Shown: positions 1 to 8,106 of the stretch, piece after piece
Layout: each line of letters begins with the position of its first letter
Position numbering within the stretch: the first letter of the stretch is position 1
NCBI GenBank assembly: GCA_002049795.1
Contig: MUKC01000064.1
Location: 1 to 32,578 of the forward strand
Length of the DNA: 32,578 nt
Reading direction: 5' to 3'
Source of the DNA: Desulfobacca sp. 4484_104
GTDB lineage: Bacteria > Desulfobacterota > Desulfobaccia > Desulfobaccales > Desulfobaccaceae
Notes under the pieces: generated by a model
The model's input: only the letters and a program-made list of their open reading frames with translations
Told to the model about the DNA's origin: nothing
Database searches by the model: none
Translations under genes and position numbers: made by a program

Positions 1-2
1 CA

Positions 3-152
3 GACCTGGGATTATACGGTGGCACTGGTTTTCAACCTGGGCTCGGGCATAGAACAGCTGCCGATGCTAGTAATATCGATTTATTGGCTAATTTACATAA
101 AAAAGCCTGGGGCAACTATCCCCAGGCCAGCATTGAAGAATTAAACTTTTAA
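3..152 (+). CDS. possible 3' end of an unidentified gene
   Basis: An open frame runs in from the window edge and stops with TAA at 150-152. It encodes 49 residues ending in ...ASIEELNF. I do not recognise the family. A second frame is also open over most of this stretch, and a perfect hairpin that looks like the terminator of the convergent cooC gene lies inside it, so it may be non-coding. It would converge on cooC with a gap of only 4 bases. Confidence 0.25.
   Translation, partial: DLGLYGGTGFQPGLGHRTAADASNIDLLANLHKKAWGNYPQASIEELNF
99..127 (-). terminator. intrinsic terminator of the cooC-like gene
   Basis: Read on the minus strand, this is a perfect 8-bp stem, GCCTGGGG paired with CCCCAGGC (120-127 and 105-112), with a 7-base loop. 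Six T residues follow directly (complement of the A run 99-104). It begins 30 bases after the cooC stop codon, the usual place for a Rho-independent terminator. On the plus strand no T run follows, so it appears to act in one direction only. Confidence 0.8.
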
Positions 153-156
153 AAAA

Positions 157-858
157 TCAGGACTGCATCCGGCTCAGATTATCACCGATCTCCTGGACCG
201 CAAAAAATCCCAGGAAGGTGTAACCCGCCAGGTTGGCCAGCAGGTATTCTTTGTCAGCTGCATTGCGGATTTTACTACCTACCAATACCACCTGAGCCAT
301 ACTGATGCCAATATCATGGGCCAACTGCTGCACGTGCTGGGCGGTCTCGATGCTGCGGCGACCCGGTTCGACGACGACGATTAATTTATCCACCGACTTG
401 GCCGTGGCCCGGCCCAGATGCTCGATGCCGGCTTCCATATCCATGACCACCACTTCGTCGCGAAACAGCACCAGGTGGGTAATCAAGGTCCGTAATAGCA
501 CGCTCTCCGGACAGACACAACCGCTGCCGCCCCGTTTGACGCCGCCCATCACCATGAGCTTGACGCCGTCCACCGAGGCGGAATAATTTTCGGGAATATC
601 ATCCACTTTGGGATTTAACTTAAACATGCCCCCCATACTGCCCGGGTTCGATTCGGTGCGTTCCGCCACCAAGTCTTTCATTTGGGAGATCGGGGTGATC
701 GAACTGGGGTCGGCCACGCCCAGGGCCACGGCCAGATTGGCATCCGGATCGGCATCAACGGCCAGGACTTTCTTGCCGTGCTCCCGAAAATATTTAATCA
801 ACAAAGCGGCCAGCGTGGTTTTGCCCACCCCGCCCTTGCCGCTTACCGCAATCTTCAT
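157..858 (-). CDS. cooC: CooC-type nickel-insertion ATPase (CODH maturation)
   Basis: This is a cytoplasmic MinD/SIMIBI-class ATPase of 233 residues, a little shorter than the usual 250 or so of CooC. CooC dimers use ATP to help load nickel into the C-cluster of carbon monoxide dehydrogenase. Visible motifs are the deviant Walker A GKGGVGKTT (7-15), the signature DADPDAN (35-41) and the CxC pair of the nickel site (C114 and C116 in GCVCPE), followed by a switch-like DMEAGIEHLGR segment. The ATG at 858 is preceded by AAGGAGAT. No CODH gene lies in the window, so the target enzyme must be elsewhere. A Fur-box-like palindrome lies about 90 bases upstream of the start, and an intrinsic terminator follows the stop. 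A related MinD-like maturation ATPase cannot be fully excluded, but the CxC and DADPDAN motifs argue for CooC. Confidence 0.85.
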   Translation of the reverse strand: MKIAVSGKGGVGKTTLAALLIKYFREHGKKVLAVDADPDANLAVALGVADPSSITPISQMKDLVAERTESNPGSMGGMFKLNPKVDDIPENYSASVDGVKLMVMGGVKRGGSGCVCPESVLLRTLITHLVLFRDEVVVMDMEAGIEHLGRATAKSVDKLIVVVEPGRRSIETAQHVQQLAHDIGISMAQVVLVGSKIRNAADKEYLLANLAGYTFLGFFAVQEIGDNLSRMQS

Positions 859-949
859 CTTGTTATCTCCTTTAGATAAGCATATATTGGGATTTTAAAC
901 AGTACTTAACCAGTGGTTATATCTTTAGAGTTTCTATTTTATCCTTATC

Positions 950-968
950 AATAATAATTATCATTATT
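950..968. promoter_or_regulatory. Fur-box-like palindrome
   Basis: A 19-base AT-rich imperfect palindrome inside a longer near-palindrome (about 947-975). Aligned by eye with the classical Fur box GATAATGATAATCATTATC it matches 15 of 19 positions. It sits about 90 bases upstream of the cooC start (minus strand), and the only gene on the other side is a pseudogene. Iron- or metal-responsive control of cooC would follow, but this AT-rich gap could produce such a match by chance. Confidence 0.45.
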
Positions 969-1075
969 AATTGATTCAATATTAATTTTGGACATTTTAA
1001 CCGACATTGTCAAGAGGTCGAATCTCGCTTACAGCGTTACTGGGTTCTAGTCCCTGAGCTTGAGGATCTGAATAG

Positions 1076-1359
1076 ATGAAAGCCGACTATCAACCCCTAG
1101 CGGCCGCGTTGGAGGCTAAGCTTCGCGCCCTGATTGCGGCCAATCCGTTCATCAGTTTTATTGGTATTGAGGTTCCGCCTCCAACCGGCTAATGCCATCG
1201 GTCTTTTGCAAGGAGGCTTGATCACCGCCTTAGCCGATGAAGCCGTGGCCTGGATTATCAGACGCGGCCAGACCATCTCCCTGGGAGAGGTAAGTTCACA
1301 ACCAGGGTAAACTGGTGGCCAAAGGACTGTTTACCTATATTCACCTCAAGCCTCAATAA
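1076..1359 (+). pseudogene. PaaI-type hotdog thioesterase, wrecked
   Basis: Three fragments in three frames together read as a PaaI-family acyl-CoA thioesterase. The first, from ATG 1076 to TAA 1190-1192, gives an N-terminal helix and NPFISFIGIEV. The second (1191-1310) gives NAIGLLQGGLITALADEAV, the hotdog helix with its HGG-like motif (here QGG) and the catalytic-region Asp. The third (about 1312-1359) gives LVAKGLFTYIHLKPQ, the typical last strand. Between fragments 1 and 2 about 15-20 residues are missing, and between 2 and 3 about 30, judged against family length. No intact product can be made. Two internal losses plus frame changes match the damage in several other genes of this window. 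Confidence 0.75.
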
Positions 1360-1402
1360 CCGGTATCGGCCTTAGGTTAGATTTCCTCCGGACTGCTAAA
1401 GA

Positions 1403-2524
1403 TTAGTCAAACCGATAAAAATTGCGATCGGCATTGAGCACCTCGGCCCGATCTTCATGGATCAAGATCATGTCCTCCAATCGCACCCCGCCCCAGCCGG
1501 GAAGATAGATGCCGGGTTCGACCGTCGCCACCATGCCTGCTTTGAGAGGAGTAGCGCGCTCTTTCAGGGGACTCAGACTGGGGCGCTCATGGACTGCCAG
1601 CCCCACGCCATGGCCCAGGGAATGGCCAAAATATTCACCGTAGCCGGCGTCGCTGATTACCTGTCGGGCTAACCCATCAGCGGCGTCCGATAACATTCCG
1701 GCTCGAATGCCGTCCTCGGCGGTTTTTTGGGCAGTCCGCACCACGCCATAGACCTCTTTAAACCGCTCATCAGGCTCCCCCAGGACAAATGTCCGCGTCA
1801 TGTCGGCACAATAGCCCTGAAATCGAGCCCCCAAATCGATGATAATCGGCTCCCCGGCTTGGATCGGCCGCTCACCGGGATGGTGATGGGGTCGGGCGCT
1901 ATTCGGCCCGGAAGCGACAATCGTCGGAAAAGACAAGGCTTCGGCCCCGGATTCCCGCAATTGACGTTCCACCAGCCAGGCAATCTCTTGCTCGCGCAGC
2001 CCTTCCCGCAGTTGCGCCTGGACTGCCGCCAGCCCGGCCTCGGTCAAGGCCAGGGCCTGCTTCAGGTTGTTAATTTCCTCCGCATCCTTGACCTCTCGCA
2101 GTTCCTCCAGCAGGCCTTCCAGGGGCTTCCATTCCACCTCTAGCCCAGCCTCGGCTACTGCCCCGGCAAATTTTTGATATTGGTAGAAAGTTAAGAAGGG
2201 AGCCTCAAAGCCCAGCCGCCGACAGCCCAGTTTCCCTATAAGTTCCGGCAAGACCTTGGCCAACCCTTCAGGATAGACAATAACCTCAAAATACGGAGCC
2301 TCTTGGGCGGCCCACTCCCGGTAGCGAAAGTCGGTCAACAACCAGGCGACCTCCCCACTGAATAACAAATAGCCGCTGGATTCGTTGAGCTGGCCGTCTA
2401 AAGCACTAAAGCCGCTTAAATAACGACGATTCTCCGGACAAGAGACCAACCAGGCATCACAATCGCTAGCCGCGAGTAACCGCTGCGCCGCGTTCAGACG
2501 CTCCAATAAGATCAACGAATTCAT
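1403..2524 (-). CDS. M24 family Xaa-Pro peptidase (aminopeptidase P / prolidase type)
   Basis: A 373-residue cytoplasmic metallopeptidase that removes an N-terminal residue preceding proline or cleaves X-Pro dipeptides. The N-terminal creatinase-like domain covers about residues 5-140 and the pita-bread catalytic domain about 150-370. All five dinuclear metal ligands are visible: D230 (IIIDLG), D241 (ADMTRT), H305 (GHSLGHGVG), E336 (TVEPGIY) and E350 (VRLED). Length and order match the short bacterial PepP/PepQ proteins; I cannot choose between the two from sequence alone. The ATG at 2524 has only a weak ribosome site (AAGTGAG). It is transcribed divergently from cheY and is probably monocistronic. 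Confidence 0.9.
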   Translation of the reverse strand: MNSLILLERLNAAQRLLAASDCDAWLVSCPENRRYLSGFSALDGQLNESSGYLLFSGEVAWLLTDFRYREWAAQEAPYFEVIVYPEGLAKVLPELIGKLGCRRLGFEAPFLTFYQYQKFAGAVAEAGLEVEWKPLEGLLEELREVKDAEEINNLKQALALTEAGLAAVQAQLREGLREQEIAWLVERQLRESGAEALSFPTIVASGPNSARPHHHPGERPIQAGEPIIIDLGARFQGYCADMTRTFVLGEPDERFKEVYGVVRTAQKTAEDGIRAGMLSDAADGLARQVISDAGYGEYFGHSLGHGVGLAVHERPSLSPLKERATPLKAGMVATVEPGIYLPGWGGVRLEDMILIHEDRAEVLNADRNFYRFD

Positions 2525-2656
2525 ATTTTACTCACTTGGGCAATATTTTTTTTAAAGAAATATTCCAGATCAGACGAAAAGTCAATTGAATGTCCACTGT
2601 ATCATAGACTTTCTTGGCCTGGACTTAGATCTAAGACCTTAATACCCGAGGTGCCC

Positions 2657-3055
2657 ATGAGCGGTTCACTAGATGTCAAAAAAAAGGTATTGGTGGTGGA
2701 TGATTTTTCCACCATGCGCAAGATTGTCCGTAATGTTCTGAAACAGCTCGGTTTTGAAGATATTGTAGAGGCCGACAACGGCGCCAACGCGCTGGCGGTC
2801 CTACGCAATGAGAAGATAGATCTGGTGGTCACCGATTGGAATATGCCCCAGATGGACGGACTGGAGTTGTTAGAAAATATTCGCGCCAATGATATGACCA
2901 AAAATCTTCCCGTCCTGATGGTAACCGCGGAGGGCATGAAAGAAAGTGTCATTGCCGCGGTCAAAGCCGGGGTGGATAACTATGTAGTTAAACCCTTCAC
3001 GGCCGAAACCTTGTCAGAAAAGCTGGAACAAGTTTTTAAGAAGCGAGGCATCTGA
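2657..3055 (+). CDS. cheY: CheY-type single-domain response regulator
   Basis: A 132-residue receiver domain with no output domain, expected to carry phosphate from CheA to the motor or another target. Visible residues (ATG 2657 numbering) are the acidic pair D15/D16 (VVDDF), phospho-acceptor D60 (VVTDWNMP), T90 (MVTAEG) and K112 (VVKPF). The ATG at 2657 is preferred over a GTG at 2651 because GAGG ends 5 bases before the ATG. It is the first gene of the chemosensory run, 12 bases before a CheX-type phosphatase gene and close to cheA, so it is likely the direct CheA substrate. The 130-base gap upstream, shared with the divergent peptidase gene, must hold the promoter, but I see no clear -35/-10 pair. 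Confidence 0.9.
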   Translation: MSGSLDVKKKVLVVDDFSTMRKIVRNVLKQLGFEDIVEADNGANALAVLRNEKIDLVVTDWNMPQMDGLELLENIRANDMTKNLPVLMVTAEGMKESVIAAVKAGVDNYVVKPFTAETLSEKLEQVFKKRGI

Positions 3056-3067
3056 TTCAAAGCCGCC

Positions 3068-3529
3068 ATGGATGTGAAATATATTAATCCCTTTCTGAAC
3101 GCCACCGTGGAAGTTTTAAAAACCATGGCCTTTATGGAGGCCCGGGCCGGTAAGCCCTATTTGAAGACCAATCATTCCGCTCCGGGGGATGTGTCGGCAA
3201 TTATCGGCATTACCGGCCACATTAATGGCTCCCTGTCCCTGACCTTTAGCAGCAGCTGTATCATTAAAATTGTGGACAACATGTTGGGGGAAAACTTCCA
3301 GGAGATCAATGACGATATCAAAGACGCGGTAGGCGAATTGACCAATATGATCTCGGGCGTGGCCCGCCGGCGGTTGTCAGAAATCGGTTTTTGTTTTAAA
3401 ATCGCCATCCCGACCGTGGTTTCGGGTCCGGGGCATCAGATCAAGCATATGTCCAAAGGCCCGACTATCGCCATCCCTTTTGATACTACAGCCGGGTCCT
3501 TCACCGTCGAAATAAATTTTAGCCGTTGA
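3068..3529 (+). CDS. cheX: CheX-type CheY-phosphatase
   Basis: A 153-residue protein of the CheC/CheX/FliY family, which removes phosphate from CheY. The catalytic ExxN motif is visible as E90 and N93 in GELTNMISG. CheX has one such helix where CheC has two, and the rest matches the CheX fold: IIGITGHINGSLSLTF early and a beta-rich C-terminus ending in SFTVEINF. It follows cheY by 12 bases, so regulator and phosphatase are probably co-translated. A second, divergent CheX-like gene follows the second response regulator at 11362-11802. The ATG has no strong ribosome site. Confidence 0.85.
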   Translation: MDVKYINPFLNATVEVLKTMAFMEARAGKPYLKTNHSAPGDVSAIIGITGHINGSLSLTFSSSCIIKIVDNMLGENFQEINDDIKDAVGELTNMISGVARRRLSEIGFCFKIAIPTVVSGPGHQIKHMSKGPTIAIPFDTTAGSFTVEINFSR

Positions 3530-3596
3530 GAAAGTTGACCGAATATGAAAGTCAACTAAGATTCAGCCGCTGATTGAATCGTTGGCACTGAAAATT

Positions 3597-5843
3597 ATGA
3601 GCGCTACTGAGCAAACCATAAAAGATTGTTTGGACCAATTGGCCCTCCAGGTGGTGATGCTGGAGGCTGATGACGTGCCGGGGTGGGGAACTTTTCTGCA
3701 ACAGCTTGGCCAACTCCAGCAATTAATGCCCCCTGAAGTCCCGGAGTGGCTGCGGGTCATCCCGGAGCACCTGGAGCAGGTCGGCCAACAGATCATCCTC
3801 AACGAGGTCAAATCTCTCCAGACCGCCCAGGAACTGATGGTCCAGGGTCTGAATCTGCTGATAGAGTGGAATCGCCACGGCGACTCTAATCCCGAGGCCG
3901 CGGCGGTCCAGAATTACCAAAGCCTGGCGCAACAATTGGCGTTGAGCGCAACCCTGGCACCGGAGTCGCCCCCCTCATCGGAGACGGAAGCGCCGGACGC
4001 GGCCGGTTCTGGAGATCTGGCTCTCGATCAAGACTTGATCCAGAACTTTATTGCCGAGACTACGGAACACCTACACACGATTGAGACGGAAATTGTCTAT
4101 CTGGAACAAGCGCCCAACGACCAGAAACGTCTTAACGCCATCTTCCGGCCTTTTCACAGCATCAAGGGGGTCGCGGGGTTTCTCAATTTCCCTCAGATTC
4201 ACGCCTTGGCGCACGAACTGGAGACCCTGCTGGATGAAGCCCGGAGTGGCCGCCTGGTTATTTCCGAGGCCATTATTGATTTTATCTTAAATGCCGTGGA
4301 TGTCCTGAAGGAGATGCTCGCCGATGTGCAGGCGACTCTGGAAACGGGTCAGGCGGGGCGAACTTTCGATCTGACTCCCTATGAGGAAGGCATTAAAAAT
4401 TTCTTGGCGGCGGCAGGAGCGGCGGAGACTCAACCGCGAGAACCGTCTAGCCGACCCTTGGGAGAAATCCTGGTCAATGAGGGGATAGTCGACACCCAGA
4501 CTATCGAAAACGCCTTGGAGCGACAGCGGGCACTCAGAGAAGCCAGTAACCTGGGGAAAATACTGGTTGAAGAGGGCAAGGTGAAACCACAACAGATTGC
4601 CCAGGCCTTGATGCAACAGATGCAAGAACCGGCACCCGGCCGGGAGGCCCAAGTAACTGCCGCTATCAAGGTCGATGTCCGCAAACTGGACTATCTGGTG
4701 GATATGATGGGGGAACTGGTGATTGTCCAGACCCAGGTGCAGCAGAATCCCCAGGTACACGCCCTCCAGGATCAGTCATTAGTGCGTAATTTTTCGCAGA
4801 TGTCCCGCATTACCTCTGAATTACAGCGGATTTCCATGTCCCTGCGCATGGTGCCGATCTCCCAGACCTTTCAAAAGATGGTGCGCTTGGTGCGAGATCT
4901 GGCCCGCAAATCCAACAAGCGGGTGGAATTACATCTGGAAGGGGAAGACACCGAGATTGACCGCAATATGGTTGAAGCCATTTACGATCCTCTGGTGCAT
5001 ATGGTGCGCAATGCCATTGATCATGGCCTGGAAACCAACGAACTGCGACAGTCCCACGGCAAACCAGAGAAAGGGAATCTCTGGCTGCGCGCCTATCACC
5101 AGGGCGGCAACGTGGTTATCGAAATCGAAGATGATGGTCAGGGCCTCAACCGCCAACGTATCCTGGCCAAGGCCCGGCAGCAAGGTCTGGTAGCCGAAGC
5201 CGAATCATTAACTCCCTCCCAGATCGATCAGCTGATTTTCCGGCCGGGCTTCAGTACCGCCGACCAGATCACCGAGGTTTCGGGACGCGGGGTGGGGATG
5301 GATGTAGTCAAAAAGGTCATCGAGGATTTGCGGGGCAAGATTGAAATTGCCTCCCAGCCTGGACAGGGGTCTAAATTTATCATTCGCCTGCCTTTAACCC
5401 TGGCCATCATTGAGGGCATCATTGTGCGGGTCGGGGAAGAACGCTACATCATTCCCGCGGTGGCCGTGCAACAGACCCTGAGACCCAAGCCGGAGGACTA
5501 TTTTACGGTCAAGGGCCAGGGTGAACTTATCCGGGTGCGCGAAAATCATTTGCCCCTGGTGCGCCTCCATCAAGTGTTCCAGGTAAATTCCCAATATCAA
5601 AATCCTACCGAAGCCTTGGTGCTGGTAGTGGAAAACGAAGAAGAACAGAAATGCCTTATGGTTGATGACATCGTCGGCAAACAGGAGGTGGTGATTAAAT
5701 CATTAGGACAGGTCTTTAATCAGGTTAAGGGAGTCTCCAGTGGCACCATCTTGGGTGACGGCCGGGTCGGGTTGATTCTGGATCTAGGAGGCTTGTTCAG
5801 CCTCGGGAACGGCTCTGGCCGCCAACAGCCCCAGAGTAACTAG
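3597..5843 (+). CDS. cheA: chemotaxis histidine kinase CheA with an MshEN-like linker
   Basis: A 748-residue soluble kinase that autophosphorylates on histidine and passes phosphate to CheY/CheB. Order of parts (ATG 3597 numbering): a helical N-terminal region of unknown type (about 1-140); HPt domain (about 145-250) with phospho-site H187 in FHSIKG; a linker with two tandem repeats (about 287-340) beginning PLGEILVNEG and LGKILVEEG; dimerisation helices (about 360-415); HATPase with N box around 468-476 (HMVRNAIDHG), DDGQG and GRGVGMD; and a CheW-like domain to the end. No separate CheY-binding P2 domain is apparent. An in-frame TTG at 3582 would add 5 residues; neither start has a clear ribosome site. 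The frame is intact, unlike its partners mcp, cheW and cheR. Confidence 0.92.
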   Translation: MSATEQTIKDCLDQLALQVVMLEADDVPGWGTFLQQLGQLQQLMPPEVPEWLRVIPEHLEQVGQQIILNEVKSLQTAQELMVQGLNLLIEWNRHGDSNPEAAAVQNYQSLAQQLALSATLAPESPPSSETEAPDAAGSGDLALDQDLIQNFIAETTEHLHTIETEIVYLEQAPNDQKRLNAIFRPFHSIKGVAGFLNFPQIHALAHELETLLDEARSGRLVISEAIIDFILNAVDVLKEMLADVQATLETGQAGRTFDLTPYEEGIKNFLAAAGAAETQPREPSSRPLGEILVNEGIVDTQTIENALERQRALREASNLGKILVEEGKVKPQQIAQALMQQMQEPAPGREAQVTAAIKVDVRKLDYLVDMMGELVIVQTQVQQNPQVHALQDQSLVRNFSQMSRITSELQRISMSLRMVPISQTFQKMVRLVRDLARKSNKRVELHLEGEDTEIDRNMVEAIYDPLVHMVRNAIDHGLETNELRQSHGKPEKGNLWLRAYHQGGNVVIEIEDDGQGLNRQRILAKARQQGLVAEAESLTPSQIDQLIFRPGFSTADQITEVSGRGVGMDVVKKVIEDLRGKIEIASQPGQGSKFIIRLPLTLAIIEGIIVRVGEERYIIPAVAVQQTLRPKPEDYFTVKGQGELIRVRENHLPLVRLHQVFQVNSQYQNPTEALVLVVENEEEQKCLMVDDIVGKQEVVIKSLGQVFNQVKGVSSGTILGDGRVGLILDLGGLFSLGNGSGRQQPQSN

Positions 5844-5878
5844 AAGGGGGCAATATCAAACATAAATAAGTGCAATCC

Positions 5879-5901
5879 GTTCCTTAGTTGCGTATGGGAA
5901 C
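5879..5901 (+). repeat. dispersed palindrome, degenerate copy A
   Basis: GTTCCT pairs with GGGAAC around a loop containing TAGTTGCGTA, followed by a CGATAA tail. It resembles the better copy at 17626-17650 (same arm, AGTTGCAT loop and CGATAA tail). It lies 36 bases after the cheA stop codon. Confidence 0.5.
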
Positions 5902-5910
5902 AACGATAAG

Positions 5911-5968
5911 GGTTAAGCTAGGCTGGGTAATCCGCTCCCCCATCCAGGGGGGGGAATAACCCAGAACC
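5911..5968 (+). other. strong nested hairpin between cheA and mcp
   Basis: GGTT (5911-5914) can pair with AACC (5965-5968), CTGGGT (5923-5928) with ACCCAG (5959-5964), and an inner run of C (5937-5941) with the G run (5947-5954). The next 40 bases are T-rich (including runs around 5981-5998), but the T run is not immediately adjacent, so a standard terminator is uncertain. It could be a processing or attenuation site separating cheA from mcp. Confidence 0.45.
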
Positions 5969-6019
5969 TAAATAATTTCAGACTTTTTAGATTTTTTTTA
6001 AGGAAAGGAAAGGAAAGAT

Positions 6020-7485
6020 ATGTCGCGTTTCAATCTTAACATCCGTACCAAGATCATGGGTATATTCGGGCTGTTCATTTTGGCCTTTTTGGCCGTGATC
6101 TTTTTGTGGATTCTGCCCACGATGAAAGGGGAAATCTACGAAGAGAAAAAAAACTTGGTTGAACAATTAATGAATCCGGTCTTTGGCTATCTGGAGAGTA
6201 TCAATAAGCAGGTGCAGGCTGGACAACTCAGCCTGGCGGAGGCACAAACACGGGCCTATAGACGAATAAAAAGTATGCGTTATGGTCCCGACGGCAAGGA
6301 TTATTTCTGGATTAATGACTTCGGTCCCAAGATGATCATGCATCCTTATAAGCCCGATCTGGAGGGGAAAGACCTTAGTAATGTTAAGGATCCAACGGGC
6401 AAGGCTTTATTCACCGAAATGGTCCGGGTCTGTCGAGCCCAGGGGCAGGGTTTTGTCGATTATATGTGGCAGTTTAAAGACGACCAGAACCGCATTGAGC
6501 CCAAGCTGTCCTTTGTCAGAGCTTTTACACCTTGGGGCTGGATCATCGGCACCGGTATCTATGTCAATGAGGCCGATAAGGCGGCGGCGGCCTTGCGCAA
6601 TCGAGTGTTAATGGTAATCATACCGGTATTGGTGTTGTTATTGGGGCTGATGATTATTCCCATGCGTGACCTGGGCAAGCTGCGGAATATCATGGCCCAA
6701 ATTAATACTGCTTCCGATGAGGTCAGCGCCGCGGCCACGCAAGTTGCCAACGCCAATCAATCCCTGGCCCAAGGTTCTTCGGAGCAAGCCGCGGGAATCG
6801 AGGAAACCTCTTCCTCCTTGGAAGAAATGACCTCGATGACCAGGCAGAATGCCGATAATGCTGAACAGGCCAACAATTTGCCGATGAGGTGCGGAATTTG
6901 GCGATGCGCTCCGCCGAGGCCGCCAAAAACACTGCCAATCTGATCGAAGATACGGTCGGCAAGGTTAAAAAAGGTTCGGAACTGGTGGAAAAATGTGGCA
7001 CTGGCTTTTCGAAGGTGTCGGATAATGCCACCAAGATGAAGGAATTAGTGGCCGAAATCGCTGCGGCCTCGCAGGAACAGGCGCAAGGCATCGATCAGAT
7101 CAACAAGGCCATCAACGAAATGGATAAGGTGGTGCAGCAGAATGCCGCCGATGCCGAGGAGAGCTCCAGCACAACCGAGGAATTGGATGCCCAGGCAAAG
7201 CAGATGAAGGGCATTATCGGGCAAATGGCAGCCCTGGTGGGCGCCGGTTCGGAAAACGGTCTTACAGACAAATCGGGGATCAGGCAGTACCTTCGGGCCC
7301 GGGTGACGAGGGCGCCTCAAGGCTTGTCTGAGTCCGGCTCCAAAGGTAGAGCTCCTCACCCAGCCTTGGTTCCTCATGAGGCGCGCCGTACGGACCACAC
7401 CGCGGTTAAAACTTCTCGATCCGGGAAGATTGTACCGCCTAACCAGGTTATTCCCCTAGATGATGAGGATTTTAGAAATTTCTAG
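6020..7485 (+). pseudogene. methyl-accepting chemotaxis protein with the signalling tip deleted
   Basis: The first frame (6020-6943) encodes a membrane receptor: TM1 about residues 12-33, a periplasmic single Cache-type sensor domain (DYFWINDFGPKMIMHP to WGWIIGTGIY), TM2 about 196-214, then the first signalling helix (AGIEETSSSLEEMTSMTRQN). The frame then changes near 6880. The second frame (to 7485) resumes at ADEVRNLAMRSAEAAKN and runs to a normal C-terminus, QVIPLDDEDFRNF. The missing piece, roughly 60 residues by family comparison, includes the highly conserved hairpin tip that contacts CheA and CheW. No HAMP domain is visible after TM2. The ATG follows a GGAAAGGAAAG-type ribosome site. 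The gene cannot make a working receptor as written. Confidence 0.85.
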
Positions 7486-7504
7486 GGCTTGCCAAACAAG
7501 TAAC

Positions 7505-7603
7505 GAGACCGGCCTGGAACCGCATATAGGGTTTAAACCTCTTAAGTAACTGGGAGGTGATCAGTCAGCAGTTCTTCAGGGGAACAGGCCGGTAACCGGT
7601 CTC
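7505..7603 (+). other. candidate structured leader RNA upstream of cheW
   Basis: GAGACC (7505-7510) pairs with GGTCTC (7598-7603), and GGCCTG (7511-7516) pairs with CAGGCC (7585-7590), giving a 12-bp closing stem with a 7-base bulge. Inside lie the palindrome GGTTTAAACC (7530-7539) and a small hairpin GTTC/GAAC (7571-7585). The cheW ribosome site (GAGGGAGG, about 7613-7621) follows directly. I do not recognise a known riboswitch class. Confidence 0.35.
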
Positions 7604-7629
7604 ATATCAATCAGAGGGAGGAAAGTATC

Positions 7630-8036
7630 ATGGGCGAAGCGGTAGCCAGGATTGAGCGGCAGGTCAATACCATGAACGAACGGGAAGGGAAATACCTTTC
7701 TTTCGCCTTGGGCAATGAAGAATATGGCCTGGAAATTCTTAAGGTGCGGGAAATCATCGGCATGATGTAGAGTATAACGAGCGCACCTGCATTATCGTGG
7801 TAGAGGTCAGGGCTTCCGGTGGCTCTCTGCAGATGGGTATCGTGGTGGATTCGGTTTCAGAGGTCCTTAACATCATGGGCGCGGATATTGAGCCGACCCC
7901 CAGCTTCGGGACCCGCATTGATACCGAATACATTTTGGGATTAGCCAAGGTCAAAGGGCGGGTTAAACTGCTGCTAGATATTGATAAAGTGTTGACTACG
8001 GAGGAGATGGCTGGGATCGAAACCATGGCGGACTAG
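7630..8036 (+). pseudogene. cheW: CheW coupling protein with internal deletion
   Basis: CheW links receptors to CheA. From ATG 7630 (ribosome site GGGAGGAAAG) the frame reads a normal N-terminus with KYLSFALGNEEYGLEILKV and REIIGMM, then a TAG at 7768-7770. From about 7767 another frame continues the family pattern, VEYNERTCIIVVEV, then MGIVVDSVSEVL and VKLLLDIDKVLTTEE, and stops at 8036. The missing stretch, about 35-40 residues by comparison with CheW proteins, normally holds the INLRGKVIPVIDLR segment. No product with a complete SH3-like fold is possible. It lies between a broken mcp and an intact cheD. Confidence 0.85.
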
Positions 8037-8106
8037 CCCTGCCCTTGCTTCTCAGTCCGTGCCAAACCTTAGGGCGGGCCGAAGTAAAGCTAGATATCAC
8101 AAGCCT

